Below are positions 1 through 11,673 of a stretch of DNA of 64,000 nucleotides, piece after piece. The position numbers and the translations under genes are program-made. The DNA comes from Leptobrachium leishanense (taxonomy: Eukaryota; Chordata; Amphibia; Anura; Megophryidae): the NCBI GenBank assembly GCA_009667805.1, contig CM019066.1, positions 7,874,001 through 7,938,000 on the forward strand, read 5' to 3'. The notes below the pieces were generated by a model. The model worked only from the letters and a program-made list of their open reading frames with translations. It did not search any database and was not told the origin of the DNA. Within the stretch, counting starts at the first letter, position 1. Every line of letters begins with the position of its first letter.

Positions 1-84
1 GGATCTGAGAGTCGGTATTCTTTGTCTAGAGTTGAGAAGAGAGTCAGGGAATAGATCCCTGTTCTTGCGCAGAACCGCTATTCA
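1..84. other. Unassigned left edge
   Basis: Short unique-looking sequence before the CR1 tail. I see no coding potential and no recognisable repeat. Confidence 0.3.
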
Positions 85-1900
85 AACATAGAAACATAGA
101 AACATAGAAAAATGTCGGCAGATAAGAACCTTTCGGCCCATCTAGTCTGCCCAATTACATGGATACTTTACCTGGATTTATCTTTTGTTTAGGATAGCCT
201 TATGCCTATCCCATGCTTGCTTAAATTCAATTACTGTTTTGGCCTCTACCACTTCTACTGGAAGACTGTTCCATGTATCCACCACCCTCTCAGTAAAATA
301 ATGCTTCCTGATGTTACTTTTAAACCTTTGCCCCTCTAATCTAAGACTATGTCCTCTTGTTTTGCTATTTTGTTTCCTTTTAAATATACTCCCTTCCTCT
401 ACCTTGTGGATTCCCTTTACGTATTTAAATGTTTCTATCATATCTCCTCTGTCTCGTCTTTTTTCCAAGCTGTACATGTTAAGATCATTAAGCCTTTCCT
501 GGTAACATTTCTCCTTCAAGCCGTACACCATTTTAGTAGCCCTTCTCTGAACTCTCTCTAAGAGGTCTATATCCTTCTGGAGATACGGTCTCCAGTACTG
601 CACACAGTACTCCAAGTGAGGTCTCACCAGTGCTCTGTACAGTGGCATGAGCACTTCCCTTTTCCTACTGCTAATACCTCTCCCTACACAACCAAGCATT
701 CTGCTAGCATTTCCTGCTGCTCTATTACATTGACTACTTACCCTTAGATCCTCTGAAATAATGACCCCTAAATCCCTTTCCTCAGATGTTGAGGTTAGGA
801 CTGTATCAAATATTCTATATTCAGCCCTTGGGTTTTTACGTCCCAGGTGCATTATCTTGCACTTATCCACATTAAAACTCAATTGCCACAACTCCGACCA
901 TTTTTTTAGTTTACCTAAATCATTTGTCATTTGGCTGATCCCTCCAGGAACGTCAACCCTGTTGCAAATCTTTGTGTCATCAGCAAAAAGACATACTTTT
1001 CCATTAATACCTTCTGCAATATCACTAATAAAATATATTAAAGAGAATGGGTCCAAGTACTGACCCCTGAGGTACCCCACTGGTAACAAGACCTTGTGCC
1101 GAATAAACTCCATTTACCACAACCCTCTGTTGTCTGTCACTCAGCCACTGCCTAATCCAGTCAACAATATTGGAATCTAAACTCAAAGATTGCAATTTAT
1201 TGATAAGCCTTCTATGCGGAACAGTATCAAAAGCCTTACTGAAATCTAAATAAGCAATGTCTACTGCACCACCTGTGTCTATTATTTTTGTTACCCAATC
1301 AAAAAAATCAATAAGATTAGTTTGGCATGATCTCCCTGAGGTAAACCCATGTTGTTTCTGATCCTGTAATCTATGGTTTTTTAGATGTTCAACAATCCTT
1401 TCCTTTAACATGGTTTCCATTAATTTCCCCACTACTGACGTAAGACTAACTGGCCTATAGTTCCCCGATTCCTCCCTACTACCCTTCTTGTAAATGGGCA
1501 CAACATTTGCTAATTTCCAGTCTTCTGGGACGACTCCCGTTAGCAAGGATTGGTTAAATAAATCTGTTAACGGTTTTGCTATTACATCACTGAGCTCTTT
1601 TAATAATTTAGGGTGGATCCCATCAGGCCCCATTGACTTATTTGTCTTTACTTTAGACAGCTGCTGTAGAACCTCCTCCTCTGTAAACTGATATGTAAAT
1701 GTCTCTTTAGTGTTCTCTCCTAACTGAGGTCCCTTTCCTTCCTTTTCTTCTGCAAAGACTGAACAAAAATATTCATTGAGGCAGTCAGCGAGACTTTTAT
1801 CCTCTTCTACATACCTTCCTTCCTTTGTTTTTAATCTAACTAATCCTTGTTTTACTTTTCTTTTCTCGTTTATGTATCTAAAAAATGTTTTTGCAAAGCA
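85..1900 (-). mobile_element. 5'-truncated CR1-clade LINE, reverse transcriptase remnant
   Basis: The minus strand encodes the C-terminal half of a non-LTR retrotransposon reverse transcriptase. Visible blocks are GPDGIHPKLLKEL (near 1625), YLDFSKAFDTVPH (motif A), SGVPQGSVLGPILFNIF (motif B) and FADD (motif C, 976-987), followed by the CR1-type C-terminus with RALVRPHLEYCVQYW and WNSLPVEVVEA. The 3' end carries octamer tails of the GAAACATA type near 85-112, typical of CR1. The frame is broken once: an extra base in the A-run at 1030-1033 (T-run on the coding strand) moves the reading frame just after motif B. Reading frame similarity continues to about 1890 and then stops abruptly, so the N-terminus (endonuclease) is missing. 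A dead copy; the clade call comes from motif resemblance. Confidence 0.88.
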
Positions 1901-1909
1901 TAGGCTCCG

Positions 1910-3935
1910 TTAATGTACAGTAAGGAGCTAGGGGTGACTATCATATGAGACTATAAGGTTAGGGGATAATTATCATTTGAGACTATAGGGTTAGGGGATA
2001 ATTATCATTTGAGACTATAGGGTTAGGGGATGACTATCATATGAGACTATAGGGTTAGGGGTGACTATCATATGAGACTATAGGGTTAGGGGGTGACTAT
2101 CATATGAGACTATAGGGTTAGTGGGTGACTATCATATGAGACTATAGAGTTAGGGGGTGACTATCATATGAGACTATAGGGTTAGGGGGTGACTATCATA
2201 TGAGACTATAGGGTTAGGGGGTGACTATCATATGAGACTATAGGGTTAGGGGGTGACTATCATATGAGACTATAGGGTTAGGGGTGACTATCATATGAGA
2301 CTATAGGGTTAGGGGGTGACTATCATATGAGACTATAGGGTTAGGGGGTGACTATCATATGAGACTATAGGGTTAGGGGTGACTATCATATGAGACTATA
2401 GGGTTATGGGTGACTATCATATGAGACTATAGGGTTAGGGGGTGACTATCATATCAAACTATAGAGTTAGGGGGTGACTATCAAATGAGACTATATGGTT
2501 AGGGGGTGACTATCATATGAGACTAGGGTTAGGGGATGACTATCATATGAGACTAGGGTTAGGGGATGACTATCATATGAAACTATAGGGTTAGGAGGAG
2601 ACTATCATATGAGACTACAGGGTTAGGGGTGACTATCATATGAGACTATAAGGTTAGGGGATGACTATCATATGAGACTATAGGGTTACGGGTGACTATC
2701 ATATGAAACTATAGGGTTAGGGGGTGACTATCATATGAGACTATAGGGTTAGGGGTGACTATCATATGAGACTATAGGGTTAGGGGGTGACTATCATATG
2801 AGACTATAGGGTTAGGGGGTGACTATCATATGAGACTATAGGGTTAGGGGGTGACTATCATATGAGACTATAGGGTTAGGGAGTGACTATCATATGAGAC
2901 TATAAGGTTAGGGGATAATTATCATTTGAGACTATAGGGTTAGGGGATAATTATCATTTGAGACTATAGGGTTAGGGGGTGACTATCATATGAGACTATA
3001 GGGTTAGGGGTGACTATCATATGAGACTATAGGGTTAGGGGGTGACTATCATATGAGACTATAGGGTTAGGGGTGATTATATATGAGACTATAGGGTAGG
3101 GGTGACTATCATATGAGACTATAGGGTTAGGGGGTGACTATCATATGAGACTATAGGGTTAGGGGGTGACTATCATATGAGACTATAGGGTTAGGGGATG
3201 ACTATCATATGAGACTATAGGGTTAGGGGTGACTATCATATGAGACTATAGGGTTAAGGGTGACTATCATATGAGACTATAGGGTTAGGGGGTGACTATC
3301 ATATGAGACTATAGGGTTAGGGGTGACTATCATATGAGACTATAGGGTTAGGGGGTGACTATCATATGAGACTATAGGGTTAGAGGTGACTATCATATGA
3401 GACTATAGGGTTAGGAGGAGACTATCATATGAGACTATAGGGTTAGGGGTGACTATCATATGAGACTATAGGGTTAGGGGGTGACTATCATATCAAACTA
3501 TAGAGTTAGGGGGTGACTATCATATGAAACTATAGGGTTAGGGGGTGACTATCAAATGAGACTATAGGGTTAGGGGGTGACTATCAAATGAGACTATAAG
3601 GTTAGGGGTGACTATCATATGAGACTATAGGGTTAGGGGGTGACTATCATATGAGACTATAGGGTTAGGGGGTGACTATCATATGAGACTATAGAGTTAA
3701 GGGATGACTATCATATGAGACTATAGAGTTAAGGGATGACTATCAAATGAGACTATAAGGTTAGGGGTGACTATCATATGAGACTATAGGGTTAGGGGGT
3801 GACTATCATATGAGACTATAGGGTTAGGGGTGACTATCATATGAGACTATAGGGTTAGGGGTGACTATCATATGTGACTAGAAGGTTAGGGGATGACTAT
3901 CATATGGGTCTATAGGGTTAGGTTAGATTAACCAT
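1910..3935. repeat. 31-32-bp satellite array with embedded TTAGGG
   Basis: About 64 tandem units with the core CATATGAGACTATA followed by GGGTTAGGGG and GTGACTAT. Unit length alternates between 31 and 32 bp because the G-run has 4 or 5 bases. Variants recur in blocks: a GGATAATTATCATTTGAG double unit appears near 1962-2012 and again near 2911-2955, and an ATATCAAACTATAGAG variant near 2451 and 3490, so whole blocks were duplicated. Each standard unit contains one TTAGGG, but there is no pure telomere repeat run. Confidence 0.95.
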
Positions 3936-4128
3936 TACTTCTCTATGGGACAATTTCACTGCCGTAGAAGGTCGCCGAATTGAGGCATAGCTGAAGCCAA
4001 TTGCACCCTATTCTGCAGGCAATTCGCCAATATTTGGCGTATTGACAGCTTTGTGTATAGATGAGCTGCCACAAAATTGCACCGTATGGAGCAATTTAGT
4101 GGCAAGTTCGGCTCTTATCGAATAATTC
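3936..4128. repeat. Degenerate interspersed repeat
   Basis: Shares ATTAACCATT, TTCTCTATG and the block GGCAATTNGCCAANATTTGGCG with 48225-48320, so it is an interspersed element of unknown class. It directly abuts the satellite array. Confidence 0.4.
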
Positions 4129-4202
4129 TCTATATCTATCTATCTTTCCGTATCTATCCATCTATCTGCAGTTTTCTGTACAATCTATCTAGCTATCTAT
4201 CC
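4129..4202. repeat. Imperfect (ATCT)n microsatellite
   Basis: Runs of ATCT/ATCC tetranucleotides interrupted by short non-repeat blocks. Confidence 0.8.
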
Positions 4203-5085
4203 TTCAATGGATATTCATGAGATGGCAATAATTACACAACTCATAAGGCCTCGGGAGATTTGTACGACTGGTCTTTTTCACATTCACAGGAATTCAGGTG
4301 AGTCCATTCTTGGCATAAACAAAAATATGTGTCACCTTGCAGTCATTCATTGATAAACTAGAATTTCCTAGCTTCAAACCACCAGTTAAAAAGCATTGTT
4401 TTAAACCCATCAATGGCAGACATTTCTTTCTTTTATACATTGCAGACTTCCTCCCCACCCCTGCCTTTGAAAATAACATTTTGCAGTTGTCTGTGTGACA
4501 CTTTGAGCAGGATGACTTCTGATAAATCCATCACGGTTTATCTCAACATTTCCTATTGTAGTCAAAGGGACCATTTCCAGATAAAACCCAGTGATAAATG
4601 AATCGCGGGTAATTGAATTCAGCCCATGGTGTCAAATCGTCAGCCAGGTTTATGTGACAGTAGGAGAACATACATCATGGCCATGTCAAACTATGTTCTG
4701 GGTTCTTTTACATTCAATATATCTATCATGGTTTTATCTATCTTACATTTTCTGCAGTCTGTGGGGGAATTTGGAGATAAACCTAGTGATAGATTTGTCA
4801 CAGGTAATAACGCTCTCCGTGACCTCGTGTGTATCGCCTGCATTCCTAGCTGTTAATACAATCTGTGGGTCGCTTCACTTGGCTTATCCTGTTTTAACGG
4901 GACGTTCCTACGGTATTAAACTGTACCCTAAATAAACTCTAATCTACTCCCAAACTGCAGCAAGATTCTGTGTAGTACTTTTGCTTCTCTGTGGAATTGG
5001 ATTTTAATTCTCCTCCCCTACACCTAATCGCAGATACTCCCACCAATAGGGACTATGATGTCATCATAACCTTTGTACCCCATCA
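4203..5085. other. Unassigned intergenic sequence with weak inverted repeats
   Basis: No gene recognised. Blocks resembling AGATAAACC..GTGAT..ATTTGTCACAGG recur near 4577 and 4773 and, inverted, near 4518, suggesting an old inverted-repeat element. The open frames here are short and lack family features. Confidence 0.3.
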
Positions 5086-5089
5086 AACC

Positions 5090-6045
5090 CAATACCACCT
5101 ATCTCTCTACGAGTAAATGGAACACCCATTAGCCCAACACCCCAAGCTCGCTGCCTTGGTGTCACTTTTGACTCTGACCTAATGTTCTCTTCCCACATCC
5201 AGACAATGACCAAATCCTGTTATTTTCAAATCAAAAACTTTGCCGGTGTCTGCCCCTTTCTGACACAAGATACCGCAAAAGTGCTGGTTCATGCTCTTGT
5301 CATTTCACGACTTGACTACTGCAACTCGCTCCTTATTGGCCTCCCCAACTCCCGTATCGCCCCTTTGCAATTTGTAATGAATGCAGGGGCCAGGCTTATT
5401 TTTCTCACCAGACGCACCTCGCGTACCTCCCCACTCTGCCGGTCCCTACATTGGCTTCCTGTATGTTTCGGGATACAGTTTAAAATACTGATGCTCACAT
5501 TCAAATCACGCAATAACTCAACCCCTCCTTACATGTCTTCATTACCCCGCAAGCACGTCCCATCTAGACAACTCCGTTCAGCAGGTGATCTCCACCTGTC
5601 ATCGGTCTACACACGCACGGCCAACTCTCGCCTCCAAGACTTTTCAAGGGCAGCACCAGTCCTGTGGAACGACTTGCCTCGACCTATCAAACTCTCCCCT
5701 GACCTTCAGGCCTTCAAGAAATCCCTCAAAACCCATCTCTTCAGATTAGCGTACCACATCACTGATGCAACTCCTCCTACTGCTCACCTACTCACACATG
5801 ATTGAAGCCGCCTCTATATCCCCACCATTCCCAAATCACTGGCACGAATGATCCTGCTATCTAGCAAAATTCCTCTTTTCTTCCTCAACCCCCAATCCCT
5901 CTAGATTGCAAGCTCCTATGAGCAGGGCCCTCTACACCTCTTGTTTCCATCTTACATCCATTTATTTGTATTTCATTCCCTTTGGTTATTGTAAAGCGCT
6001 GCGGAAACTGTTGGCGCTATATAAATGATGACAATAATAATAATT
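5090..6045 (+). mobile_element. L2-clade LINE 3' fragment
   Basis: The + strand frame at 5182-5805 (extending upstream as CLGVTFDSDL) reads as the end of an L2-type reverse transcriptase: SRLDYCNSLLIGLP, SLHWLPV, PPYMSSL, SRAAPVLWNDLPR and FKKSLKTHLFRLAY appear in the expected order. After the stop come about 240 bases of 3' UTR, the L2-type terminal block TGTAAAGCGCTGCGG..TTGGCGCTATATAAATGATG and a (AAT)n tail ending near 6045. Everything upstream of the C-terminal part of the protein is missing. Confidence 0.87.
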
Positions 6046-6059
6046 GCGAGTGCAGCTCG

Positions 6060-6725
6060 TTACATTAGGGTGTGCACCAATGGAACCATAGGCTTGTGAA
6101 TTGGGTGTGCCCAGGCACACCCTAATGTTGGATGAGGATATCCTCCCTATACTGACATTTTAGATGTCCCTTATCCGGTTGATGATAAATATCTTAAAAA
6201 CTGACGGTATCTCTGATTACAGATTTGTAAAAAATTTGCATTTTGTGCAAAATCTTCTATATATAAGTTGTTTTTTTGAGAAAGTATTTTACCAGGAAGG
6301 ATACATTGAGATTTCTCCCGTTTTCAAGTATGTCCTGGGTGGCGAGTATGTACCGTTAGGTGTCTTGCCCAAGGACACTTACTGGAGAGGTGCTCTGGCC
6401 GGGATTCAAACCTGTGTCTCCACACTCTCCACAGTCATAGGTTTTCAATTAATAAATGTTCCATATGTGCACACCCTAATGCAACGGGCTGTGCACGCCC
6501 GGCAAGGGAACATTTATTAATTGAAAACATATGTAAAGGATTTTGCCAAAAACATACATTTTTCATTAGAAATAACAAACCTTTAATCAGAGATACAGAC
6601 AGGTTTTAAATTATTCATCATGACGCAGATAAGAGGCATCTATAATGTTAATGTAGGAGGTCAAAGGAGACCACTTCATCCAACATTAGGGTGTGCCTGG
6701 GCACAACAGGCACAGCCCCTGCGTC
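6060..6725. mobile_element. Foldback (inverted-repeat) element with a SINE in its left arm
   Basis: The left arm (from CAGGCACACCCTAATGTTGG near 6112) is repeated in inverse orientation up to about 6705 (CCAACATTAGGGTGTGCCTG). The arms meet around 6445-6535, where TTCAATTAATAAATGTTCC faces its complement. The left arm is split by a minus-strand SINE at 6271-6440. No coding capacity, so a non-autonomous DNA element of unknown superfamily. Confidence 0.72.
6271..6440 (-). mobile_element. tRNA-derived SINE, minus strand
   Basis: On the minus strand it reads: B-box-like GGTTTGAATCCCGGCC, then CCAGTAAGTGTCCTTGGGCA, a block with GGACATACTTGAAAAC, then GAGAAATCTCAATGTATCC, a TGGTAAAATACTTTCTC end and an A-rich tail. 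Same family as 6852-7034 and 27590-27796. It interrupts the foldback element around it. Confidence 0.75.
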
Positions 6726-6851
6726 CACCTATGTATGCTATATATCATTATATCATCATCCCCTAGCTCGCTATTATCCTGATCTAAACAGTTCCTATCC
6801 TAACCATGTACCATTATACCCTAAATGACCTAGCCCAACTTACCCTAAATA

Positions 6852-7034
6852 CCACTGCTCTATAACCATGGAGACCATGGAGACACAGGTTTGAATCCCG
6901 GCAAGAGCACCTCTCCAGTAAGTGTCCTTGGGCAAGACACCTAACGGTACATACTCGCCACCCAGGACATACTTGAAAATTAGAGAAATCTCAATGTATC
7001 CTTCCCGGTAAAATACTTTCTCGAAAAAAAAAAT
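6852..7034 (+). mobile_element. tRNA-derived SINE
   Basis: Head with a Pol III B-box-like GGTTTGAATCCCGG near 6889, then the body CACCTCTCCAGTAAGTGTCC, the LINE-like tail GAGAAATCTCAATGTATCC and a poly-A run near 7024. It is nearly identical to the copy at 6271-6440 in opposite orientation. Confidence 0.78.
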
Positions 7035-7082
7035 ACAACATGTACCCCCCAATAACACATGTACCCCCCAAAAAACAGAACA

Positions 7083-7510
7083 GTCCTAACAGCACCGTTT
7101 TAAAGTGCATCTGCCACGGGCTAAATGACTTATGCCAACGTCACATGGCACCTCTCCCTTTATATAGATCAGTGAGTTTTTGCTAACCTATTTCTTGTAT
7201 AAAATAGATATATTCCATTTTGAAGTTTCTACCCATCCCCTGTGAGACTGTGGCATGCCGCAGTGAGGAGGATGGCAGTGAGCAGTCCTATAGGATGGTC
7301 CTCTGCTCGCTTCCTATAGGAAGGCTCTCTGCATGGCGCACTCCCTCCCCCAGCAACATGGCACCAACTTAGGCGAGAGGGGGAAATTCAAAATGGAATA
7401 TCTTAGTTTTTTTCCGTTATATAAAAATACTGATCTATATAAAGGGAAAGGTGCCTGGCTGTCACATGGGCAAAAGTCATTTTGGCACTTTAATGCTGCT
7501 ATAGTAACAA
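7083..7510. mobile_element. Foldback MITE
   Basis: Two long imperfect inverted arms. GGCACCTCTCCCTTTATATAG with GATCAGTGAG (near 7148-7175) pairs with CTGATCTATATAAAGGGAAA and GGTGCC (near 7430-7458), and GATATATTCCATTTTGAA pairs with TTCAAAATGGAATATC. The outer ends (AAAGTGCATCTGCCA / TGGCACTTTAATGCTGC) also pair loosely. The middle contains a small second inverted repeat around TCCTATAGGA. No coding region. Confidence 0.6.
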
Positions 7511-7514
7511 AACT

Positions 7515-7890
7515 ATTTTTTTTTTCAGTGACATTTCGGAGTCTCTTTAAACAAAGCCAGAATGCTTTCTCATGGTGATATAGGGGTGTGTTTGAGTAAG
7601 AATGGATGTCTGCCTGTTGTGGGTGGTCTCTGTAGCATGTATGATATGGCTGTAGGCCTGGAGTTGAGGGAGGTGGTTGTTGCTGACAAAACTGCTCACC
7701 TAGATCCCTGAGGCACATCATCATTAAAGCTATGAATGTTCCCTCCCTCTTTTATCAGCCTTCTTTCCATTTATCAGGTATGCCCTGATTTTTACAGGTA
7801 ATCACTACGTGTCGGTTCCTGGCACTTAATCACATCGACATTCCTACCTACCATAACTCCACAACCACAAATTATCTAAACACACACATA
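7515..7890. other. Unassigned intergenic sequence
   Basis: No gene or clear repeat seen between the foldback MITE and the Tc1 remnant. Confidence 0.3.
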
Positions 7891-8415
7891 TACACTGCCT
7901 GGCCAAAACAAAAGTCTTCACCTCCCATGCAAGCCTTTTATCATCTGTGGTTACTTCAGTTGATCAGTTCTAGGTTCTGCAACGTCATGTACCCAGAAAA
8001 TGAGGTCATGTGACTCCCTGAATATACTGAATGAGCAGGTTTTTTTCATCAATGTTTTTTTTTTCTCCCCTGATGGCACAGCGGGCATATTCCAAGATGG
8101 CAATGCCAGGATTCATCGTGCTCAAATTGTGCGAGAGTGGTTCAGGGAGCATGAGACATAATTTTCACACATGGATTGGCCACCACACAGTCCAGACCTT
8201 AACCCCATTGAGAATCTTTGGGATAATGTGCTGGAGAAGACTTTACGCAGCGTCCGACTCTCCCATCATCAATACAAGATCTTGGCCACAAATTAATTCC
8301 ACTCTGGACACAAATAAATGCTGTGACATTACATGAGTTTATCGAAACGATGGCACAGCGAATGAGTGCTGTAATCAAAGCTAAAGTTCCAATGAAATAT
8401 TACAGTGGGGGATTT
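7891..8415 (+). mobile_element. Internally deleted Tc1-like transposon
   Basis: The left end TACACTGCCTGGCCAAAA is the terminal inverted repeat of a common vertebrate Tc1-like family. Internally, 8183-8250 reads PHSPDLNPIENLWDNVLEK, the conserved block with the second catalytic Asp of the DDE transposase. A short upstream piece resembles the N-terminal helix-turn-helix region and the middle is missing. Several stops follow. Dead copy; the right end is not clear. Confidence 0.8.
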
Positions 8416-8423
8416 ACACATAG

Positions 8424-8486
8424 TATATATATACTCGTTTAAGTTGTGCTAGTGGGCAAAAAGTGAGATTAAAAGCCTCCACACAG
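8424..8486 (+). repeat. Interspersed repeat, inverted partner of 13916-13985
   Basis: ATACTCGTTTAAGTTGTG and TGAGATTAAAAGCCTCCAC match, in reverse complement, the sequence at 13916-13985 in TRIB2 intron 1. Class unknown. Confidence 0.55.
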
Positions 8487-9164
8487 CAAATAATAAAGTG
8501 TATTATTGCACAAGTTATTTACACATCCCAGCAATTCAGAGGACTTCTTCACGGAGCTCATGCACAACATTCCCCATATCCAACAAGAAACTCTGGGTAA
8601 GACTAGGCATGTGCTGGCCATAGGAACTACAGGGAGATTCCCAGTGGGCCAATTGCTCAGTGGGCCGGTGAATGCTGGTTCGCTACGCGGATCACACTGC
8701 CTTTAATGGGTGAGGTGAGAACTACCTCACCATCTGTAAAACAGACGCAGTCTGCCTCAGTCTCATATTGGGGTCACCATGCCGGTGAGACCCACTGCAC
8801 AACTTCCTCACCTGAAGACATGATGCGCACTCAACTTCAGTGATTTACCCAATCACACTGCAGCAACTGCGGTATCTGTAGAGCGATTGGTTGAGCGATC
8901 CGGTTGGTTTATATACTGTTTATGTGCGTGTTTATATAATTAAAGTGGGTCGGTCTGGGTGAAGTCCAGGACTGATTTTTTTTGTCCCAGTCCAGCCCTG
9001 AGTAAGACATTCAACTGATGTACATATATGGTATATATCTATATAGACACACACACATCTTCTCTGAGATCAGCTCTCACAAGTATGCAATATCAACATT
9101 CCATCATCTATTTAGTGGCAGGTACTAGCACCGTTAGGTCACATTTTTTGCTTCTACACACAAG
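8487..9164. other. Unassigned intergenic sequence
   Basis: No recognisable gene or repeat. A phrase of open frame near 8530-8600 is followed by GTAAG, but nothing supports a real exon. Confidence 0.3.
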
Positions 9165-9323
9165 ACAAGGGATTTCAAACTTCGGCACCCCAAATGTCGA
9201 TTGCTTTCAATTCTAAAATTCTTAGAATGCAAATAATGGGGAAAAATAACAGGAGTTGTAGTTGAGAAACATCGGGGGGGTGATTAAACATCCGAAGGGC
9301 CAGAGATTGACACCCTTGCCCCA
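9165..9323. mobile_element. Small hAT-like MITE
   Basis: Ends CAAGGGATTTCAAAC and, inverted, CAAGGGTGTCAATCTCTGGC. The internal TTGTAGTTGAGAAACATC is shared in type with the CTCAACC/TGTAGTTC MITEs elsewhere in the window. No coding region. Confidence 0.45.
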
Positions 9324-9462
9324 GACCTTAGTACCCTTTATCACGTTATCATAGACTCAAAATACATAGCTGAATACACTGCCATGCAATGAGAAAAAAA
9401 TGGAAATCTGTGCTGATGTCACACTGCATGACATCATAATGCGCACTGTGTTCTTACCAATG

Positions 9463-9522
9463 ACGAGAGAAATCTCAATGTATCCTTCCTGGTAAAATAC
9501 TTTCTCAAAGAAAAAAGAAAAC
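9463..9522 (+). repeat. SINE/LINE 3'-tail fragment
   Basis: ACGAGAGAAATCTCAATG..TCCTTCCTGGTAAAATAC followed by an A-rich end: only the last 60 bases of the SINE/LINE tail found elsewhere. Confidence 0.7.
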
Positions 9523-9879
9523 CTAACCTCAGCCCGCTTAACACCCACCTGCAAACTCCAACATTATAGTGTATCATTATTTTATTTTAAGTATTTTCTA
9601 CAATCAGCCAGAAAACCCAGTTTAGTTGACAATCCTAAAACATACTTTGCAATCACCCCTTTTTGTTTGCAAAATTCCTTGAAGGAAGACTTCACAGTGT
9701 GTATATTAGTAAACATGCAGCCAGTGCCTAACCCAGTCTAAACAAAAAGGAATCATTGTTACTGTGTGTGCCAAGGTGTGACATTGTCTCCCCCCCCCTC
9801 TAATCCCCCTTCATGGAGCAGTAAAACAAATACAGTATAACAAAAAAATGTTGCATTCTTTGTGTTTCTCTCTCTCTTT

Positions 9880-11673
9880 TTTTTTTTGCAGAGAAAGCTC
9901 ATCTCCCTTGATAGGAGAACACCTGAGACCTCTCACCTCCCCCTCTCTCCAGCCCCCATGCAGAGGGATACAGGTTTAATGCTCTATTTCCTTTTTTTTT
10001 TTTTTTTGCTGTGAAACTGGAGCAGTTGGAGGATTATAAAGAAAAAGAGAGAGAGAAAAAAAAGCACCCAGAATGAGTTAAAGTACAGAATGAGGTCTGC
10101 CCAGGCTTCTGTGGATTGGATGCTGTGCCTGTTGAGTGACAGTCAGTTCAGCCTATCAGGAGACCTCTTCGAAGCTATCCAGGGGTATGTCTCAGCATTC
10201 TATTGGCTGCCCCATCCAGCTCTGCTTTTTGGAGGAGCCTTTCTGCTGACATTGAGTAGTGAGGAGGGTGAGAGACACACACTCACACATGCACAAGGGA
10301 GAGATTCCCAGCCACGTAAGTACAACACAGAGGAAGAAGATGTCTTGCTGAAAGGGATCGGCCCTAGCCATCCCTTTTTATTTCTTTTTTTTCCTCCTCT
10401 CCCTTCTACCTCTTCAAGACAGCAATTCTCACCCTACATAAAATTATATATAGAGAGAGATAAATATATAAAAAGATATATATTTTTGCTTATTTTTTTA
10501 AGAGAACAGACAGAGATTATAATTTTTTTTTTGCAAGGCAATCATCTCAAAGCCCAGACACAAAGCACCTCCAGAGAAGACCTGATCCTCTTCATCCTCG
10601 CCTGTCTGTTGTTTTTTTTTGCCTTCTCCTCCTTGAAACCTGTATTATTTTTTTATTACCCTTATTTTTTTTTCTTTATTATCTTTTATTATTGTGAAGG
10701 GGACATCGTGCTGTGGACACCATTGATCTGCTGTCCTCGATTGAACTTTTCTATGTGATTACACAGAAGCTGCTCAGCTCAACCTTGCACGTTGCCATTG
10801 TCCACCCCCTATCTGATTTGCTGCAAGACTTATCTTTCTGTGTATGCTGTTTTATTTTTTATTTTTATCCTCAGCTCGGTTATTGTTTGCTGAAGCTGCT
10901 TTTTTTTTTTTTTTCCTTAAGGGCTGTGTAGGAAAAAACACAGTGCATATCATTTTTTTCTGCCTTTTATCCTGGGTCCTGGGGAAAAAAAAGAGAAGCT
11001 TCAAACGCCATCTACAGTTAACAAGAAGCCAACTTTGTTATTGTTACTGTATAGAGTGTAAGAGGAAAGGGACCCCTACCTCTCCCCCCCCCCCCCTACT
11101 TCAGAGAAGGATGCTACAGAAAGCAACATAATTTTCAGCCTGGAGGAACTTGAATAATTAATAATAATAATAATATTTTTTTTCTTGGCAATCAAAATAT
11201 TTTGGGAATAAGTAAACACAAAGGAAGCAAGCAAACCAACAACAAAATATTGTGACTTAACTATTTTTTAACCTCCTTCAAGCCAGTAGATTTGCACAAG
11301 ACCTGGATCGAACGTTCAGGTTCCCAACGTTCTAGAACCCAGATTCCCTCTTGCTTTGACTCCACGTTCTACTGCACACCCAGCATTGATTTTTTTTCCC
11401 CTCTGTTCCTCGGTCACAGCCTTAGCAGACCCCCCTAAATAGCTTCTTCTTCGAAGCTGGCCTGAAACAACTTGCATTCTTCCATCTGATCTTGCAACTG
11501 TCTCCACCACCCACACCTCCTCTTTCTACTATTTTGAGGCACAAATCTGGTTGTTAAAAAAAACAAAAACTTTGTACAAAAACAACAACAAAAGATACAA
11601 AGAAAAGCACAATATCCACCCTGTCTGCTGCCTTGTCTCCTTCAGCCTGGGCTTTGGTTGCACTCTAACACCC
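9880..11673 (+). promoter_or_regulatory. TRIB2: TRIB2 promoter / 5' leader region (boundaries inferred)
   Basis: Directly upstream of the TRIB2 start codon lies 1.8 kb without recognisable transposons, in contrast to the rest of the window. It is rich in T-runs and A-runs. A candidate TATA element (TATAAA) sits at 10035-10040. Several upstream ATGs exist; one at 10090 opens a frame of 222 codons, rich in F/I/L and without family features, with an A at -3. The transcription start cannot be placed from sequence. If it lies near the TATA element, the leader is about 1.6 kb and carries this upstream frame. Confidence 0.45.

Noticed and set aside
1910..3935. Interstitial telomere
   Set aside because: TTAGGG occurs once per 31-32-bp unit and never in a pure tandem run.
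4591..4935. 114-codon frame
   Set aside because: No domain, no start context, no splice or UTR support, overlapping another frame.
8506..8606. Possible coding exon ending at GTAAG
   Set aside because: No convincing acceptor, partner exon or protein family; chance open frame between repeats.
10090..10758. 222-codon frame as an independent protein-coding gene
   Set aside because: Composition follows T-runs (Phe/Leu/Ile), no family features; position fits the TRIB2 leader. Kept only as a possible upstream frame.
11551..11673. In-frame N-terminal extension of TRIB2
   Set aside because: The frame is open upstream, but there is no ATG between 11551 and 11674, and the family starts at MNI.
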